Origin: Lachnospiraceae bacterium
GTDB taxonomy: Bacteria > Bacillota > Clostridia > Lachnospirales > Lachnospiraceae
DNA: 64,000 nt
Assembly (NCBI GenBank): GCA_015057505.1
Contig: SVEG01000012.1
Location: 24,791-88,790 of the forward strand
Direction of reading: 5' to 3'
In this document: positions 26,511 through 34,769 of the stretch, piece after piece
Layout of the letters: each line of letters opens with the position of its first letter
How positions within the stretch are numbered: the stretch's first letter is position 1
Program-made: the position numbers and the translations under genes
The notes under the pieces: generated by a model
Databases searched by the model: none
The model's input: the letters and a program-made list of their open reading frames with translations, nothing else
What the model was told of the DNA's origin: nothing

Positions 26511-27386
26511 TCAAAAAAAATTACTTTTTTCCGTCTCAATCAGTGCCTTTTCCCAATATTTCTCAGGGACATCAGGCCAATTACATTCACCTTTTTCCAG
26601 TTTGCAAAGCTCCATTGCCCTGCCAAGCACTGTCCCGTTACTTACAAGACCATCTCTTAATAATCTCTCCGTGCTTCTACTCCAGGATGGTGCATGAAAA
26701 AAGAGGTTCTCTGCCTCCATGTCAGCAATTACCGCATCAACATCGTACTCCAGACTAATAAATTCCTCCTGCCAACTGTCTCCGATACTTTTAAGAATTA
26801 CAAACTGTGCCTTACCTCCGCTTCCAAGCGGCACTCCGAGTGAGCCGGGATTTAACGCACACCTTCTTTTATGTTCGGTTTTCCCCTGTCTGTGGGTATG
26901 CCCGCAAACTATTAAATCAGTATCAGATGCCTCTAAAATTTCACAGGTTCTGTCACTGCCTATAATCATTTTTTCATTTGCATAATATGGCGAACCATGG
27001 CATATCGTAAATGGCTTACATCCATCATATACAACCTTCTTCACTATCGGCATTTTCTCAAAAAAATACATATCCTTTTCCGTTAGATTATTATAAGCAT
27101 ATAAAAGCATTCCTGTCGTTGAATCATTATCTTTCCAAAAACGCTTGTGTTCTTCCATCCCCCGATAATTCAACCAGTAATCTTCTTTGTTCCCTCTAAT
27201 AAACGTACAATTATACTTCTCTCTCATGGTATAAATACGTTCCATAGTCTTCTGAGGATATGCAAGCTCACCTATATAGTCACCGAGAAAGATAAATTCG
27301 GTTATTCCTTTAGCTAAAACATAATCCACACATTTGTCTAGCGCTATGTAATTACCGTGTATGTCTGCAAAAACTGCTATTTTCAT
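26511..27386 (-). CDS. Calcineurin-like metallophosphoesterase
   Basis: Metal-binding motifs appear in order: FADIHGN (about 5-11), FLGDYIG, RGNKEDYW (GNxE in place of GNH), CHGSPY and CGHTHRQ. The fold is YfcE/MJ0936-like, with a C-terminal helical extension (EAENLFFHAPSWSRSTERLL). The substrate is unknown; relatives cleave phosphodiesters or small phosphate esters. The length is 291 residues. AGGAG precedes the ATG. Confidence 0.88.
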   Translation of the reverse strand: MKIAVFADIHGNYIALDKCVDYVLAKGITEFIFLGDYIGELAYPQKTMERIYTMREKYNCTFIRGNKEDYWLNYRGMEEHKRFWKDNDSTTGMLLYAYNNLTEKDMYFFEKMPIVKKVVYDGCKPFTICHGSPYYANEKMIIGSDRTCEILEASDTDLIVCGHTHRQGKTEHKRRCALNPGSLGVPLGSGGKAQFVILKSIGDSWQEEFISLEYDVDAVIADMEAENLFFHAPSWSRSTERLLRDGLVSNGTVLGRAMELCKLEKGECNWPDVPEKYWEKALIETEKSNFF

Positions 27387-27448
27387 TTGTTTCTCCTAAA
27401 ATTTTTTACTCTGTCCTTTACGAAAAACTAAAACCTCATACTACAAGT

Positions 27449-27454
27449 ATTATA
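27449..27454 (-). promoter_or_regulatory. Probable -10 box of the metallophosphoesterase gene
   Basis: On the minus strand TGTGATATAATAC contains TATAAT with an extended TG element. No good -35 is seen at 17 bases. It gives a leader of about 55 bases. Confidence 0.4.
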
Positions 27455-27481
27455 TCACATTTTTTTATTTCAGTATGCATT

Positions 27482-28009
27482 TTAATGCCACGAAAACGCC
27501 TCTGCACTCAATTCTTCCGTAAAAAGACCAATATTAGGCGGATAGTAAGAAAAAATCATAAAAGCTATGACCAATGCAAATATGATACCCTTTAATATCC
27601 ACGTCCCTTTATCGTCCTTGCACTTCTTAGCCAAAATATACACCACAATGAATCCAATTATAACACTCACTACAAATGTAAGTATATTAAGCCATGCAAG
27701 ATTATATCCAAGAATTCCCGAATATGTATAGAAAATAACAGGGATTGCAAATGTGCCGGCGAGAATTCCAAGCATAAATGCTTTAGAAATACATTCTGAT
27801 TCACCCTTTAGCTTATGTTCCGCAAACAGCGAATACAAAAGCATAGGGAAAAACACAAGCTTCATATGTTCCCAAGTAGATTCATTGACCGGGAAGAAAA
27901 GTCCTGCAATGAAATTTTCGCCCGCCAGGTCATATACAAAGTGCCCTATAACTCCCATAACCACTGTAAAAATCACACCAACGATCGAATAACATTTTAG
28001 TTTATCCAT
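27482..28009 (-). CDS. Small integral membrane protein (DUF6512-like)
   Basis: A 175-residue protein with five or six membrane helices (about 6-28, 46-62, 73-95, 98-125, 133-153). The loop FFPVNESTWEHMKLVFFPML between the first helices is distinctive and reminds me of DUF6512. Function unknown. Its ribosome site (GGGGTG) lies inside the 3' arm of the terminator of the upstream GH43 gene, and no separate promoter is visible. Confidence 0.72.
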   Translation of the reverse strand: MDKLKCYSIVGVIFTVVMGVIGHFVYDLAGENFIAGLFFPVNESTWEHMKLVFFPMLLYSLFAEHKLKGESECISKAFMLGILAGTFAIPVIFYTYSGILGYNLAWLNILTFVVSVIIGFIVVYILAKKCKDDKGTWILKGIIFALVIAFMIFSYYPPNIGLFTEELSAEAFSWH

Positions 28010-28016
28010 AAAAACA

Positions 28017-28059
28017 CCCCGAAAATATCACCATTCATAATAGTGTATTATTTTCGGGG
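28017..28059 (-). terminator. Terminator after the GH43 gene, overlapping the next ribosome site
   Basis: CCCCGAAAATA (28017-28027) and TATTTTCGGGG (28049-28059) form an 11-bp perfect stem with further CAC/GTG pairing inside. On the minus strand it is followed by TGTTTTT and at once by the ATG of the membrane protein gene. Confidence 0.8.
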
Positions 28060-28073
28060 TTATCCTATTCTTT

Positions 28074-29849
28074 TTATTGATTAAGTATCGGCATACCGTT
28101 TTCATCCCATTTCACATAACGTACTCTCGCACTTCTGCATGGGTCATATAACGGATCTTCTTTGCCATAACCACATTCTCCCTTATAGCATACCTCGCTT
28201 CTGGAATGATAAATAAATACCCAGTCTCCTTTTTCATCCTGAACAAACGAATTATGTCCGGGACCGTATTCACCTATTAAATCCTGCGATGTCAGAAACG
28301 GCTTTGCAACCTTTGTCCAAGAATTGAGATCCATAAGATTCGCTGTCTCATCTGCATACATAAGACCTATACAGTATTCAGGCCCCGTCGCTGACGCCGA
28401 AAATGCCATAAACACTTTACCCTCATGAATCATTACCGCAGGGCCTTCATTAACAGGAATTGATACCCTCTCCCAGTAATATTCCGGCGTCGTAAGCATT
28501 ATAGGCTCGCTTGTCAGCTTCCACGGCTCATCAGGATTGATTGTCGCCATATATACATTAGATAATCCGGGCTTCTGTGCCCAAGCCACATAATGTTTAC
28601 CATTGCACTCAAAATATGTCATATCAAGTGAAAAACCTGTAAACGAGAATCTATCGTTGGCAACAGTTTGAAACTTGCCCTTGTCAGTCCAAGTATCTTC
28701 ATACGGGTCATTACCGTCACACGCTATTACGTGGCAGTTGATATCCCACACATTACGACTGCTTCCGCTTGCCGCAAAGTACACGTACCATTTACCGTTT
28801 ATCTCATGAATCTCCGGTGCCCAGATATATCTGTGTGCTGTCTCCGACTCGCTCTCGTCCCAAATAACCTTTTCCTCTGCATCCGCAAGGCCTTCTATAG
28901 TCTTCGCTCTTCTAAGTATAATTCTGTCGTAACCTTCGGCGTCTCTTGCTCCGTACATAGGATATGAGGCCGTAAAATAATAATATCCGTCACTGCCTTT
29001 TGTTACATATGGGTCTGCCCTGTCTGCAATAAAAATCTCCGTCTCGGTAGCATTTGCCTGCACCGTCTCAGACCTGCCGCTTTCATACTCGGCCTTGACA
29101 TCCTCTTCTGTAAGCACTGCATTATAAATCTTCACGTCCCTTATAAAGCCCGAATATGTAACATCTGCCGTATATGAAGACTTGCCTATATAGCCTACAA
29201 TATCTTCTCCGAAATCACTTATTTTCTTCGTATGTGCAACTGTTCCAACAGCCTCACCATTCAAATATACTGTAAGCTCTGTTGGCGTAATTATCGTCAC
29301 ATAATGATTCCAGCCCATATCCATAAGCGGACCTTCTATGCCGTTTGCCGCTGTTGAAGGAGAAAGACCCACTTCTGTCTTATAAGGAGCTGATTTGTTA
29401 TCACTGTCCGTTATAACTGACTTTAACATACCTGATGCATTACTCGGATTAAGCAACCAGTAATTTATCGGCATTCTCTCCTTTGTTCCGATAAACATCG
29501 CGCTTGTATTAACCGAACCCGAATAATTTTTGAGCCATACTGATATTGAAAACGTATCTTCCCCTTTAAACACCTCTGCAGGCATCTCAACGTATGCACC
29601 TGAGGTCATAAATACAGAACCCTCTTCATAGTCATCAAACATATTCTCTTTGTTAAAAATTGTGCCGTTATATCCGTTGCCGCTCTCGTCCTTAATAATA
29701 TTGTCCTCAGGAAGCCCCTCAAAGGAATAATGGAGCTTTAAGTCTTCGGTTCGCGTCTTCGATTTAGATTTGCTGCAACCTATGCACAATATACTCATAG
29801 AGCTTAAAATACACACCATTATTACTAATCTCAATTTGGATTTTCTCAT
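28074..29849 (-). CDS. LamG-GH43 glycosidase lipoprotein
   Basis: A lipoprotein signal ends at LCIGC (Cys25). A LamG/concanavalin-like domain (about 39-262) may bind polysaccharide. The GH43 five-bladed propeller (about 275-590) shows the general base Asp in IADRADPYVTKG, the pKa-modulating Asp in FSLDMTYF and the acid Glu in VNEGPAVM. GH43 enzymes remove arabinose or xylose from plant polysaccharides. The protein would sit outside the membrane. The start overlaps the PHP gene by four bases. No sugar transporter is adjacent, so the exact substrate is open. Confidence 0.88.
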   Translation of the reverse strand: MRKSKLRLVIMVCILSSMSILCIGCSKSKSKTRTEDLKLHYSFEGLPEDNIIKDESGNGYNGTIFNKENMFDDYEEGSVFMTSGAYVEMPAEVFKGEDTFSISVWLKNYSGSVNTSAMFIGTKERMPINYWLLNPSNASGMLKSVITDSDNKSAPYKTEVGLSPSTAANGIEGPLMDMGWNHYVTIITPTELTVYLNGEAVGTVAHTKKISDFGEDIVGYIGKSSYTADVTYSGFIRDVKIYNAVLTEEDVKAEYESGRSETVQANATETEIFIADRADPYVTKGSDGYYYFTASYPMYGARDAEGYDRIILRRAKTIEGLADAEEKVIWDESESETAHRYIWAPEIHEINGKWYVYFAASGSSRNVWDINCHVIACDGNDPYEDTWTDKGKFQTVANDRFSFTGFSLDMTYFECNGKHYVAWAQKPGLSNVYMATINPDEPWKLTSEPIMLTTPEYYWERVSIPVNEGPAVMIHEGKVFMAFSASATGPEYCIGLMYADETANLMDLNSWTKVAKPFLTSQDLIGEYGPGHNSFVQDEKGDWVFIYHSRSEVCYKGECGYGKEDPLYDPCRSARVRYVKWDENGMPILNQ

Positions 29850-30544
29850 TTTACAACCTCTACAGCCTTATTTTCAAGTGTAAAAATAGTCATCTCACCA
29901 TTTCTCACACGTTTTATAAAATCATTTTCATCGATTAGCGGGGTATTTGATGCCATTCCTGCAAGTCTTTTTATTTTACCTGCGACGTGATTATCGGACC
30001 CTGCTGTTTTTAACAACGAGTAGTTGTCTGCATAGTGTTCTGCCATACTGTTCTCCAGGTCGGAACGACAGGCATTAATAACCTCAACTCCCTCAACACA
30101 TCTTGGGAAAAGGCGAATATGGTCAATGTAAAAATCCTCCCTGTAAGGGTGTGCATGTACTACAAATGCACCACTCTCCATCAAGAATCTGAGTTCGTCT
30201 GACTTCTTCATATCCATAATCTGCGGATTCTTAAGATACCATTCCTTATTAAGACCATATACAAGAAAGTCCGTACCAAGATAGGACAGCTCCACACCGC
30301 AGAATACCTTGATACCTATTTCTTTGCTGAGTTTAACACCTTCTTCATAATCTGTGAAATAGAAGTTAATTCGTTCCTCGTAAGGACGATTATAATCAAT
30401 ATTTATGTTGCCATCAAGAAAATGGTTGGTTATAAATACTCCTTCATAGCCTAAGCTCTTATAAAATTCCAGAGTTTCTCTTACACTTGCACGCGCACAT
30501 CTACTGACGGGCGAAGTGTGTAAATGAGTTTCATATCTATACAT
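29846..30544 (-). CDS. PHP-domain phosphoesterase
   Basis: The N-terminal YETHLHTSPVSRC carries the first HxH metal motif. GVFITNHF, FCGVELSYLG, VVHAHPYRED and the late KTAGSDNHV supply the remaining His/Glu/Asp ligands of the polymerase-and-histidinol-phosphatase fold. The length of 232 residues fits stand-alone members. Substrate unknown. The ribosome site is weak. It lies 24 bases after the hemerythrin gene and its stop overlaps the GH43 start (ATGA). Confidence 0.85.
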   Translation of the reverse strand: MYRYETHLHTSPVSRCARASVRETLEFYKSLGYEGVFITNHFLDGNINIDYNRPYEERINFYFTDYEEGVKLSKEIGIKVFCGVELSYLGTDFLVYGLNKEWYLKNPQIMDMKKSDELRFLMESGAFVVHAHPYREDFYIDHIRLFPRCVEGVEVINACRSDLENSMAEHYADNYSLLKTAGSDNHVAGKIKRLAGMASNTPLIDENDFIKRVRNGEMTIFTLENKAVEVVK

Positions 30545-30568
30545 GTAATATTAATCCGTTCTTTCGTT

Positions 30569-30964
30569 TTATTTTCCTATCTGTGTATCAAGTTCAAGAA
30601 TATGCTTTACAAGCCAGTCGGTCACAAAAGTTAGTAACTCACCAATAACAACATCCTGATTTTCTATATCCTCTAAACTATCAAGATTATACTTCTCCAA
30701 TTCTTCCTCAAAAGCCTTATGCTGAATCTTCTGCGTGAAAAGCTTCTTGTAATTAATCGACTCCATATATGCTTCCTCATCAGCAAAATGTTTTTTGGCA
30801 TAACCCCTAAGCTTTCCTAGCAAATCAAGTATATTATCATACTTATCCGGAACAAACTCAGCCTTTAATAAATCATATATCTGGTTTGCATAATCAAATA
30901 ACTGTCTATGTTCATCATCAATAAGCGTAATTCCCGTGAAATATTCTTTTTTCATTTCGTACAT
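30569..30964 (-). CDS. Bacteriohemerythrin-like protein
   Basis: A four-helix di-iron protein of 131 residues. Expected ligands seen are His19, His59 with Glu63 (HFADE), His82, and His121 with Asp126 (HILELD). The family's HxxxH motif reads QKIQH, so one His ligand seems replaced by Gln78. Such proteins bind oxygen, nitric oxide or iron in the cytosol. The gene has its own promoter and AAGGAG site; PHP and GH43 genes follow closely and may be co-transcribed. Confidence 0.88.
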   Translation of the reverse strand: MYEMKKEYFTGITLIDDEHRQLFDYANQIYDLLKAEFVPDKYDNILDLLGKLRGYAKKHFADEEAYMESINYKKLFTQKIQHKAFEEELEKYNLDSLEDIENQDVVIGELLTFVTDWLVKHILELDTQIGK

Positions 30965-30997
30965 AATAAATATCTCCTTTTCTCATGCGATATTCAT

Positions 30998-31027
30998 ATT
31001 ATACCATGTACTCTCTCTGACTGACAA
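30998..31027 (-). promoter_or_regulatory. Promoter of the hemerythrin gene
   Basis: On the minus strand TTGTCA (31027-31022), 18-base spacer, TATAAT (31003-30998) with extended TGG upstream of the -10. Confidence 0.65.
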
Positions 31028-31049
31028 GCATACAAAATCTATTATACAA

Positions 31050-31092
31050 AAAGGCATTTCAAATCTGAATAAATCAGAACTGAAATGCCTAA
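31050..31092 (-). terminator. Intrinsic terminator after the GGGtGRT gene
   Basis: AGGCATTTCA (31052-31061) and TGAAATGCCT (31081-31090) pair perfectly; inner TCTGA/TCAGA extends the stem. TTTTTGTATAA follows on the minus strand. Confidence 0.88.
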
Positions 31093-31105
31093 TTCAAGCT
31101 ATTTA

Positions 31106-32116
31106 TTAGAACTTACCTGCTTCAGCAGCCTCTTGAATAGAAACTGCAACTGCAACTGTCATACCAACCATAGGGTTGTTACCTGCGCCGATAAGACCCA
31201 TCATCTCTACGTGAGCGGGAACTGATGAAGAACCTGCGAACTGTGCATCTGAGTGCATACGTCCGAGTGTATCTGTCATACCGTAAGAAGCAGGACCTGC
31301 TGCCATGTTATCGGGATGAAGTGTACGGCCTGTACCACCGCCTGAAGCAACTGAGAAATACTTCTTGCCTGCAGCGTTTCTTTCCTTCTTGTAAGTACCT
31401 GCAACGGGATGCTGGAATCTTGTAGGATTAGTAGAGTTACCTGTGATAGAAACATCTACGTTCTCCTTCCACATGATTGCAACGCCTTCGCAAACATCGT
31501 TAGCGCCGTAGCAGTTAACCTTTGCACGAAGACCCTCTGAGTAAGCGATTCTGTTAACTTCTGTTACTGTATTTGTATAAGGATCGTACTTTGTCTCAAC
31601 AAATGTGAAACCATTGATACGAGCGATAATCTGAGCTGCGTCTTTACCAAGACCGTTAAGGATAACACGAAGAGGATTCTTACGAACCTTGTTAGCCTTC
31701 TCAGCAATACCGATAGCACCCTCTGCAGCTGCGAATGACTCGTGACCTGCAAGGAATGCGAAACACTCTGTCTCTTCCTCTAATAACATCTTACCGAGGT
31801 TACCGTGTCCAAGACCAACCTGACGTGTATCAGCAACTGAACCGGGAATACAGAATGACTGAAGACCCTCACCGATTGCTGCAGCAGCATCAGCAGCTCT
31901 TCTGCAACCTTTCTTGATAGCGATAGCAGCACCTACTACATATGCCCAACAAGCGTTCTCGAAACAGATAGGCTGAATCTTCTTAATCTGGTCATATACC
32001 TCAAGACCTGCATCCTTTGTAATCTTCTCTGCTTCTTCGATAGAAGCGATGCCGTAGCTGTTAAGTACAGCATTGATTTTATCTATTCTTCTTTCATATG
32101 ATTCAAATAATGCCAT
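31106..32116 (-). CDS. GGGtGRT protein (Fe-S cluster assembly associated)
   Basis: A 336-residue soluble protein containing the name-giving SGGGTGRTLHPDN near residue 255. The family is conserved in anaerobic Clostridia and Bacteroidetes and is normally adjacent to an IscU/NifU-like scaffold, as here. Its biochemical role is not known. The upstream gene ends 15 bases away; both share strong purine-rich ribosome sites. Codon use appears highly biased, suggesting high expression. Confidence 0.9.
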   Translation of the reverse strand: MALFESYERRIDKINAVLNSYGIASIEEAEKITKDAGLEVYDQIKKIQPICFENACWAYVVGAAIAIKKGCRRAADAAAAIGEGLQSFCIPGSVADTRQVGLGHGNLGKMLLEEETECFAFLAGHESFAAAEGAIGIAEKANKVRKNPLRVILNGLGKDAAQIIARINGFTFVETKYDPYTNTVTEVNRIAYSEGLRAKVNCYGANDVCEGVAIMWKENVDVSITGNSTNPTRFQHPVAGTYKKERNAAGKKYFSVASGGGTGRTLHPDNMAAGPASYGMTDTLGRMHSDAQFAGSSSVPAHVEMMGLIGAGNNPMVGMTVAVAVSIQEAAEAGKF

Positions 32117-32130
32117 TATAGTTATCCTCC

Positions 32131-32823
32131 TTATTCTTCTCTAGGATCGATAATCTTTACTGCATCAGCAACACGGCCGTACTGACCTTTGGATTTCTCC
32201 CATGCTGTAGTAGGATCATCACCCTTCTTGATGAAATCTGTCATTTTTCCAAGGCTTACGAACTGATAACCGATGATCTGATCGTCTTTATCTAATGCGA
32301 TTCCTGTTACATAACCCTCAGCCATTTCAAGATAACGAGGACCTTTCTTTAATGTTCCGTACATTGTACCAACCTGTGAACGTAAACCTTTACCAAGGTC
32401 TTCAAGGCCTGCACCAATCGGAAGTCCGTCTTCTGAGAACGCAGACTGTGTTCTACCGTAAACGATCTGTAAGAATAACTCTCTCATTGCTGTGTTGATA
32501 GCATCACATACTAAGTCAGTATTAAGTGCCTCAAGAAGAGTTCTTCCGGGCAAAATCTCTGAAGCCATAGCTGCTGAATGTGTCATACCTGAACATCCGA
32601 TAGTCTCAACCAATGCTTCCTGGATAATACCTTCTTTTACGTTTAATGTTAACTTACAAGCACCCTGCTGCGGCGCACACCAGCCGATACCGTGTGTCAA
32701 ACCGGAAATATCTTTAATTTCTTTTGCCTGTACCCATTTTGCTTCCTCCGGAATCGGAGCTGCACCATGAGCTACACCCTGTGCTACTTTACACATTTTT
32801 TCAACTTCATGTGAATAAATCAT
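32131..32823 (-). CDS. Iron-sulfur cluster assembly scaffold protein, GGGtGRT-linked IscU type
   Basis: A 230-residue protein with the start MIYSHEVEKMCKVAQ preceded by AAAGGAG. Two candidate cluster ligands lie in GWCAPQQGACKLTL and ETIGCSGMTHSAAMASE; the latter resembles the IscU GCAAS loop. The C-terminal half is an extension not present in classical IscU. It forms an operon with the GGGtGRT protein. No IscS desulfurase is adjacent. Confidence 0.85.
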   Translation of the reverse strand: MIYSHEVEKMCKVAQGVAHGAAPIPEEAKWVQAKEIKDISGLTHGIGWCAPQQGACKLTLNVKEGIIQEALVETIGCSGMTHSAAMASEILPGRTLLEALNTDLVCDAINTAMRELFLQIVYGRTQSAFSEDGLPIGAGLEDLGKGLRSQVGTMYGTLKKGPRYLEMAEGYVTGIALDKDDQIIGYQFVSLGKMTDFIKKGDDPTTAWEKSKGQYGRVADAVKIIDPREE

Positions 32824-32971
32824 TGTAAGTCTCCTTTCAATTATATATAACATTATTGCTCAACATATTCTCTCACAAAAATCGAAAATAGTCTAGTTAT
32901 TTTTTTAACTTTCTCTGTTTTTTAACAAATTATTTTTTCCTTAAGTTCCTTTATTCAACAAAATGTACAAC

Positions 32972-33109
32972 ATCGAGCTAAGCATCTCTCGGGAAGCAAT
33001 GCTTCCCTCGCGATTTGGCTCTCGCCAAATAGAACAATAAAAAAGCAGGTTTTGGAATGTAAACATTCCTCACCTGCATTTTCATTGTTCTGCTTAGCTC
33101 GATGCTATA
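32972..33109. repeat. Branched nested-hairpin element between asd and the Fe-S operon
   Basis: Outer arms ATCGAGCTAAGC and GCTTAGCTCGAT (12 bp) enclose three side hairpins: GGGAAGC-AAT-GCTTCCC, ATTTGGC-TCTC-GCCAAAT, and a three-step nest AGAACAAT/ATTGTTCT, GCAGGT/ACCTGC, GGAATG-TAAA-CATTCC. It would fold as a four-way junction in RNA or DNA. It follows the asd stop at once on the minus strand and probably ends or protects that transcript. It shares a 13-base word with the element at the window start. Confidence 0.75.
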
Positions 33110-33110
33110 A

Positions 33111-34199
33111 TCACTTCTTTGTAATGTAACCCTGTGCCTTAAGAAGCTCTGCGCAAAGAACTGCACCACCTGCAGCTCCTCTTACTGTATTGTGTGAAAG
33201 GCCTACAAACTTGAAATCGTAAATGCTGTCTTCTCTGATACGTCCGATTGAAATACCCATACCGTTCTCAAAATCAACATCAGCTTTAACCTGAGGGCGA
33301 TTATCCTCTTCAAGGTACTGAATGAACTGCTTGGGTGCGCTCGGAAGCTCTAACTCCTGAGGTAAGCCCTTAAATGTTACAAGCTTCTCAATAAGCTGTT
33401 CATTTGTGGGCTGCTTTCTGAATTTAACGAAAACTGCTGCTGTATGTCCGTTAAGTACGGGAACACGGATACACTGGCATGAAATCTTAGGCTCCTGTGC
33501 TTTAACAATCACGCCATCTTCAATCTTACCCCACAAACGAAGAGGTTCCTGTTCACTCTTTTCTTCCTCGCCACCGATGTAAGGAATAAGGTTCTCAACC
33601 ATCTCCGGCCAATCCTTAAATGTCTTACCTGCACCTGAAATTGCCTGATATGTTGTAGCGATTACCTCGTACGGTTCAAATTCCTTCCAAGCTGTAAGAA
33701 CCGGTGCGTAGCTCTGGATTGAACAGTTGGGCTTAACTGCTACGAAACCTCTCTTTGTTCCGAGACGCTTCTTCTGGAACTCAATAACTTCGAAATGCTC
33801 GGGGTTAATCTCCGGAACTACCATAGGGACGTCCGGTGTCCATCTATGTGCACTATTGTTGGAAACAACTGGCGTCTCTGTCTTTGCATATGCTTCCTCA
33901 ATAGACTTAATCTCTTCCTTAGTCATGTCAACTGCTGAAAATACGAAATCAACTTCTGCAGCAACTTTCTCAACTTCATTTACATTCATTACAACAAGCT
34001 TCTTAACAGCCTCGGGCATAGGAGTTGTCATCTTCCAACGTTCTCCTACTGCTTCTTCATAAGTCTTGCCTGCACTTCTGGGGCTTGCTGCTACTGTAAC
34101 AACCTCAAACCACGGATGATTCTCAAGTAAAGCTATGAATCTCTGTCCTACCATACCTGTTGCACCTAAAATACCTACTCTTAATTTGTTATCACTCAT
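33111..34199 (-). CDS. asd: Aspartate-semialdehyde dehydrogenase (archaeal/fungal type)
   Basis: It reduces aspartyl phosphate for lysine, threonine, methionine and cell-wall diaminopimelate. GILGATGMVGQRF is the NADP loop; the catalytic Cys is in KPNCSIQSY, and the substrate His region is LNGHTAAVFVKF. The length of 362 residues and FVGLSHNTVRGAAGGAVLCAELL end match the archaeal-type branch. I chose the ATG with AGAGGTGA upstream over a GTG three codons earlier. Confidence 0.95.
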   Translation of the reverse strand: MSDNKLRVGILGATGMVGQRFIALLENHPWFEVVTVAASPRSAGKTYEEAVGERWKMTTPMPEAVKKLVVMNVNEVEKVAAEVDFVFSAVDMTKEEIKSIEEAYAKTETPVVSNNSAHRWTPDVPMVVPEINPEHFEVIEFQKKRLGTKRGFVAVKPNCSIQSYAPVLTAWKEFEPYEVIATTYQAISGAGKTFKDWPEMVENLIPYIGGEEEKSEQEPLRLWGKIEDGVIVKAQEPKISCQCIRVPVLNGHTAAVFVKFRKQPTNEQLIEKLVTFKGLPQELELPSAPKQFIQYLEEDNRPQVKADVDFENGMGISIGRIREDSIYDFKFVGLSHNTVRGAAGGAVLCAELLKAQGYITKK

Positions 34200-34251
34200 T
34201 TTGGTCACCTCTTGTGTTTTTCTCTCGCGGACACTTGTCTGTCTTTGAAAG

Positions 34252-34280
34252 ATATTATCACATTTATTTTAAAAATGCAA
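34252..34280 (-). promoter_or_regulatory. Promoter of asd
   Basis: On the minus strand TTGCAT (34280-34275), 17-base spacer, TAATAT (34257-34252). The leader is about 47 bases, too short for a lysine riboswitch, and none is seen. Confidence 0.6.
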
Positions 34281-34405
34281 CTATTTTTTTTATTAAATTA
34301 TTTTTTATTTACTTTGTACAGAAACAAATATTTCCACATAATTTTTTGTGTATTTTATATAGTTTTCTTTCACAAAATACAATAATAATATTCTATAAAA
34401 TAATA

Positions 34406-34437
34406 AAGCCTCTGACAACTATCGTCATCAGAGGCTT
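34406..34437 (-). terminator. Intrinsic terminator after the cold-shock gene
   Basis: AAGCCTCTGA and TCAGAGGCTT pair perfectly over 10 bases with a 12-base loop. A T/A-rich tract follows on the minus strand. Confidence 0.8.
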
Positions 34438-34469
34438 ACTATGCCATGCGTAATATATACCCTTACAAA

Positions 34470-34667
34470 TTAAAGCTTTACTACGTTAGCTGCCTGAGGT
34501 CCTTTTTCGCCTTCAACTACGTCAAACTCAACAGCTTCGCCTTCTTTAGCTTCCTTGTATCCGTCCATGTTAAGAGCAGAAAAATGAAGGAAAATGTCGT
34601 TGCCATTCTCATCTGAAATAAATCCGTAACCCTTTTTAGCGTTGAACCACTTAACTGTACCTTTCAT
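34470..34667 (-). CDS. cspA: Cold-shock protein, CspA family
   Basis: A 65-residue single OB fold with RNP1 KGYGFISD and RNP2 DIFLHFSAL. It binds single-stranded RNA and DNA and melts secondary structure. It is monocistronic with its own promoter and terminator; the long (about 48-base) leader fits cold-shock control. TAGGGAGGAT-like ribosome sequence lies upstream. Confidence 0.97.
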   Translation of the reverse strand: MKGTVKWFNAKKGYGFISDENGNDIFLHFSALNMDGYKEAKEGEAVEFDVVEGEKGPQAANVVKL

Positions 34668-34720
34668 TACTAAAATCCTCCCTAAAAACTTTAAGAATGT
34701 TACCTATGTAACTACGTTTC

Positions 34721-34749
34721 ACATTAACACAATTTACTATTTTTGTCAA
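34721..34749 (-). promoter_or_regulatory. Promoter of the cold-shock gene
   Basis: On the minus strand TTGACA (34749-34744), 17-base spacer, TAATGT (34726-34721). Confidence 0.65.
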
Positions 34750-34769
34750 TATAAACGCAGATTTTTTCG

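Noticed and set aside
32972..33109. Insertion sequence remnant
   Set aside because: There is inverted symmetry but no transposase fragment and no clear target duplication; a hairpin element fits better.
34200..34251. Lysine riboswitch before asd
   Set aside because: The leader is only about 50 bases and shows no riboswitch core.
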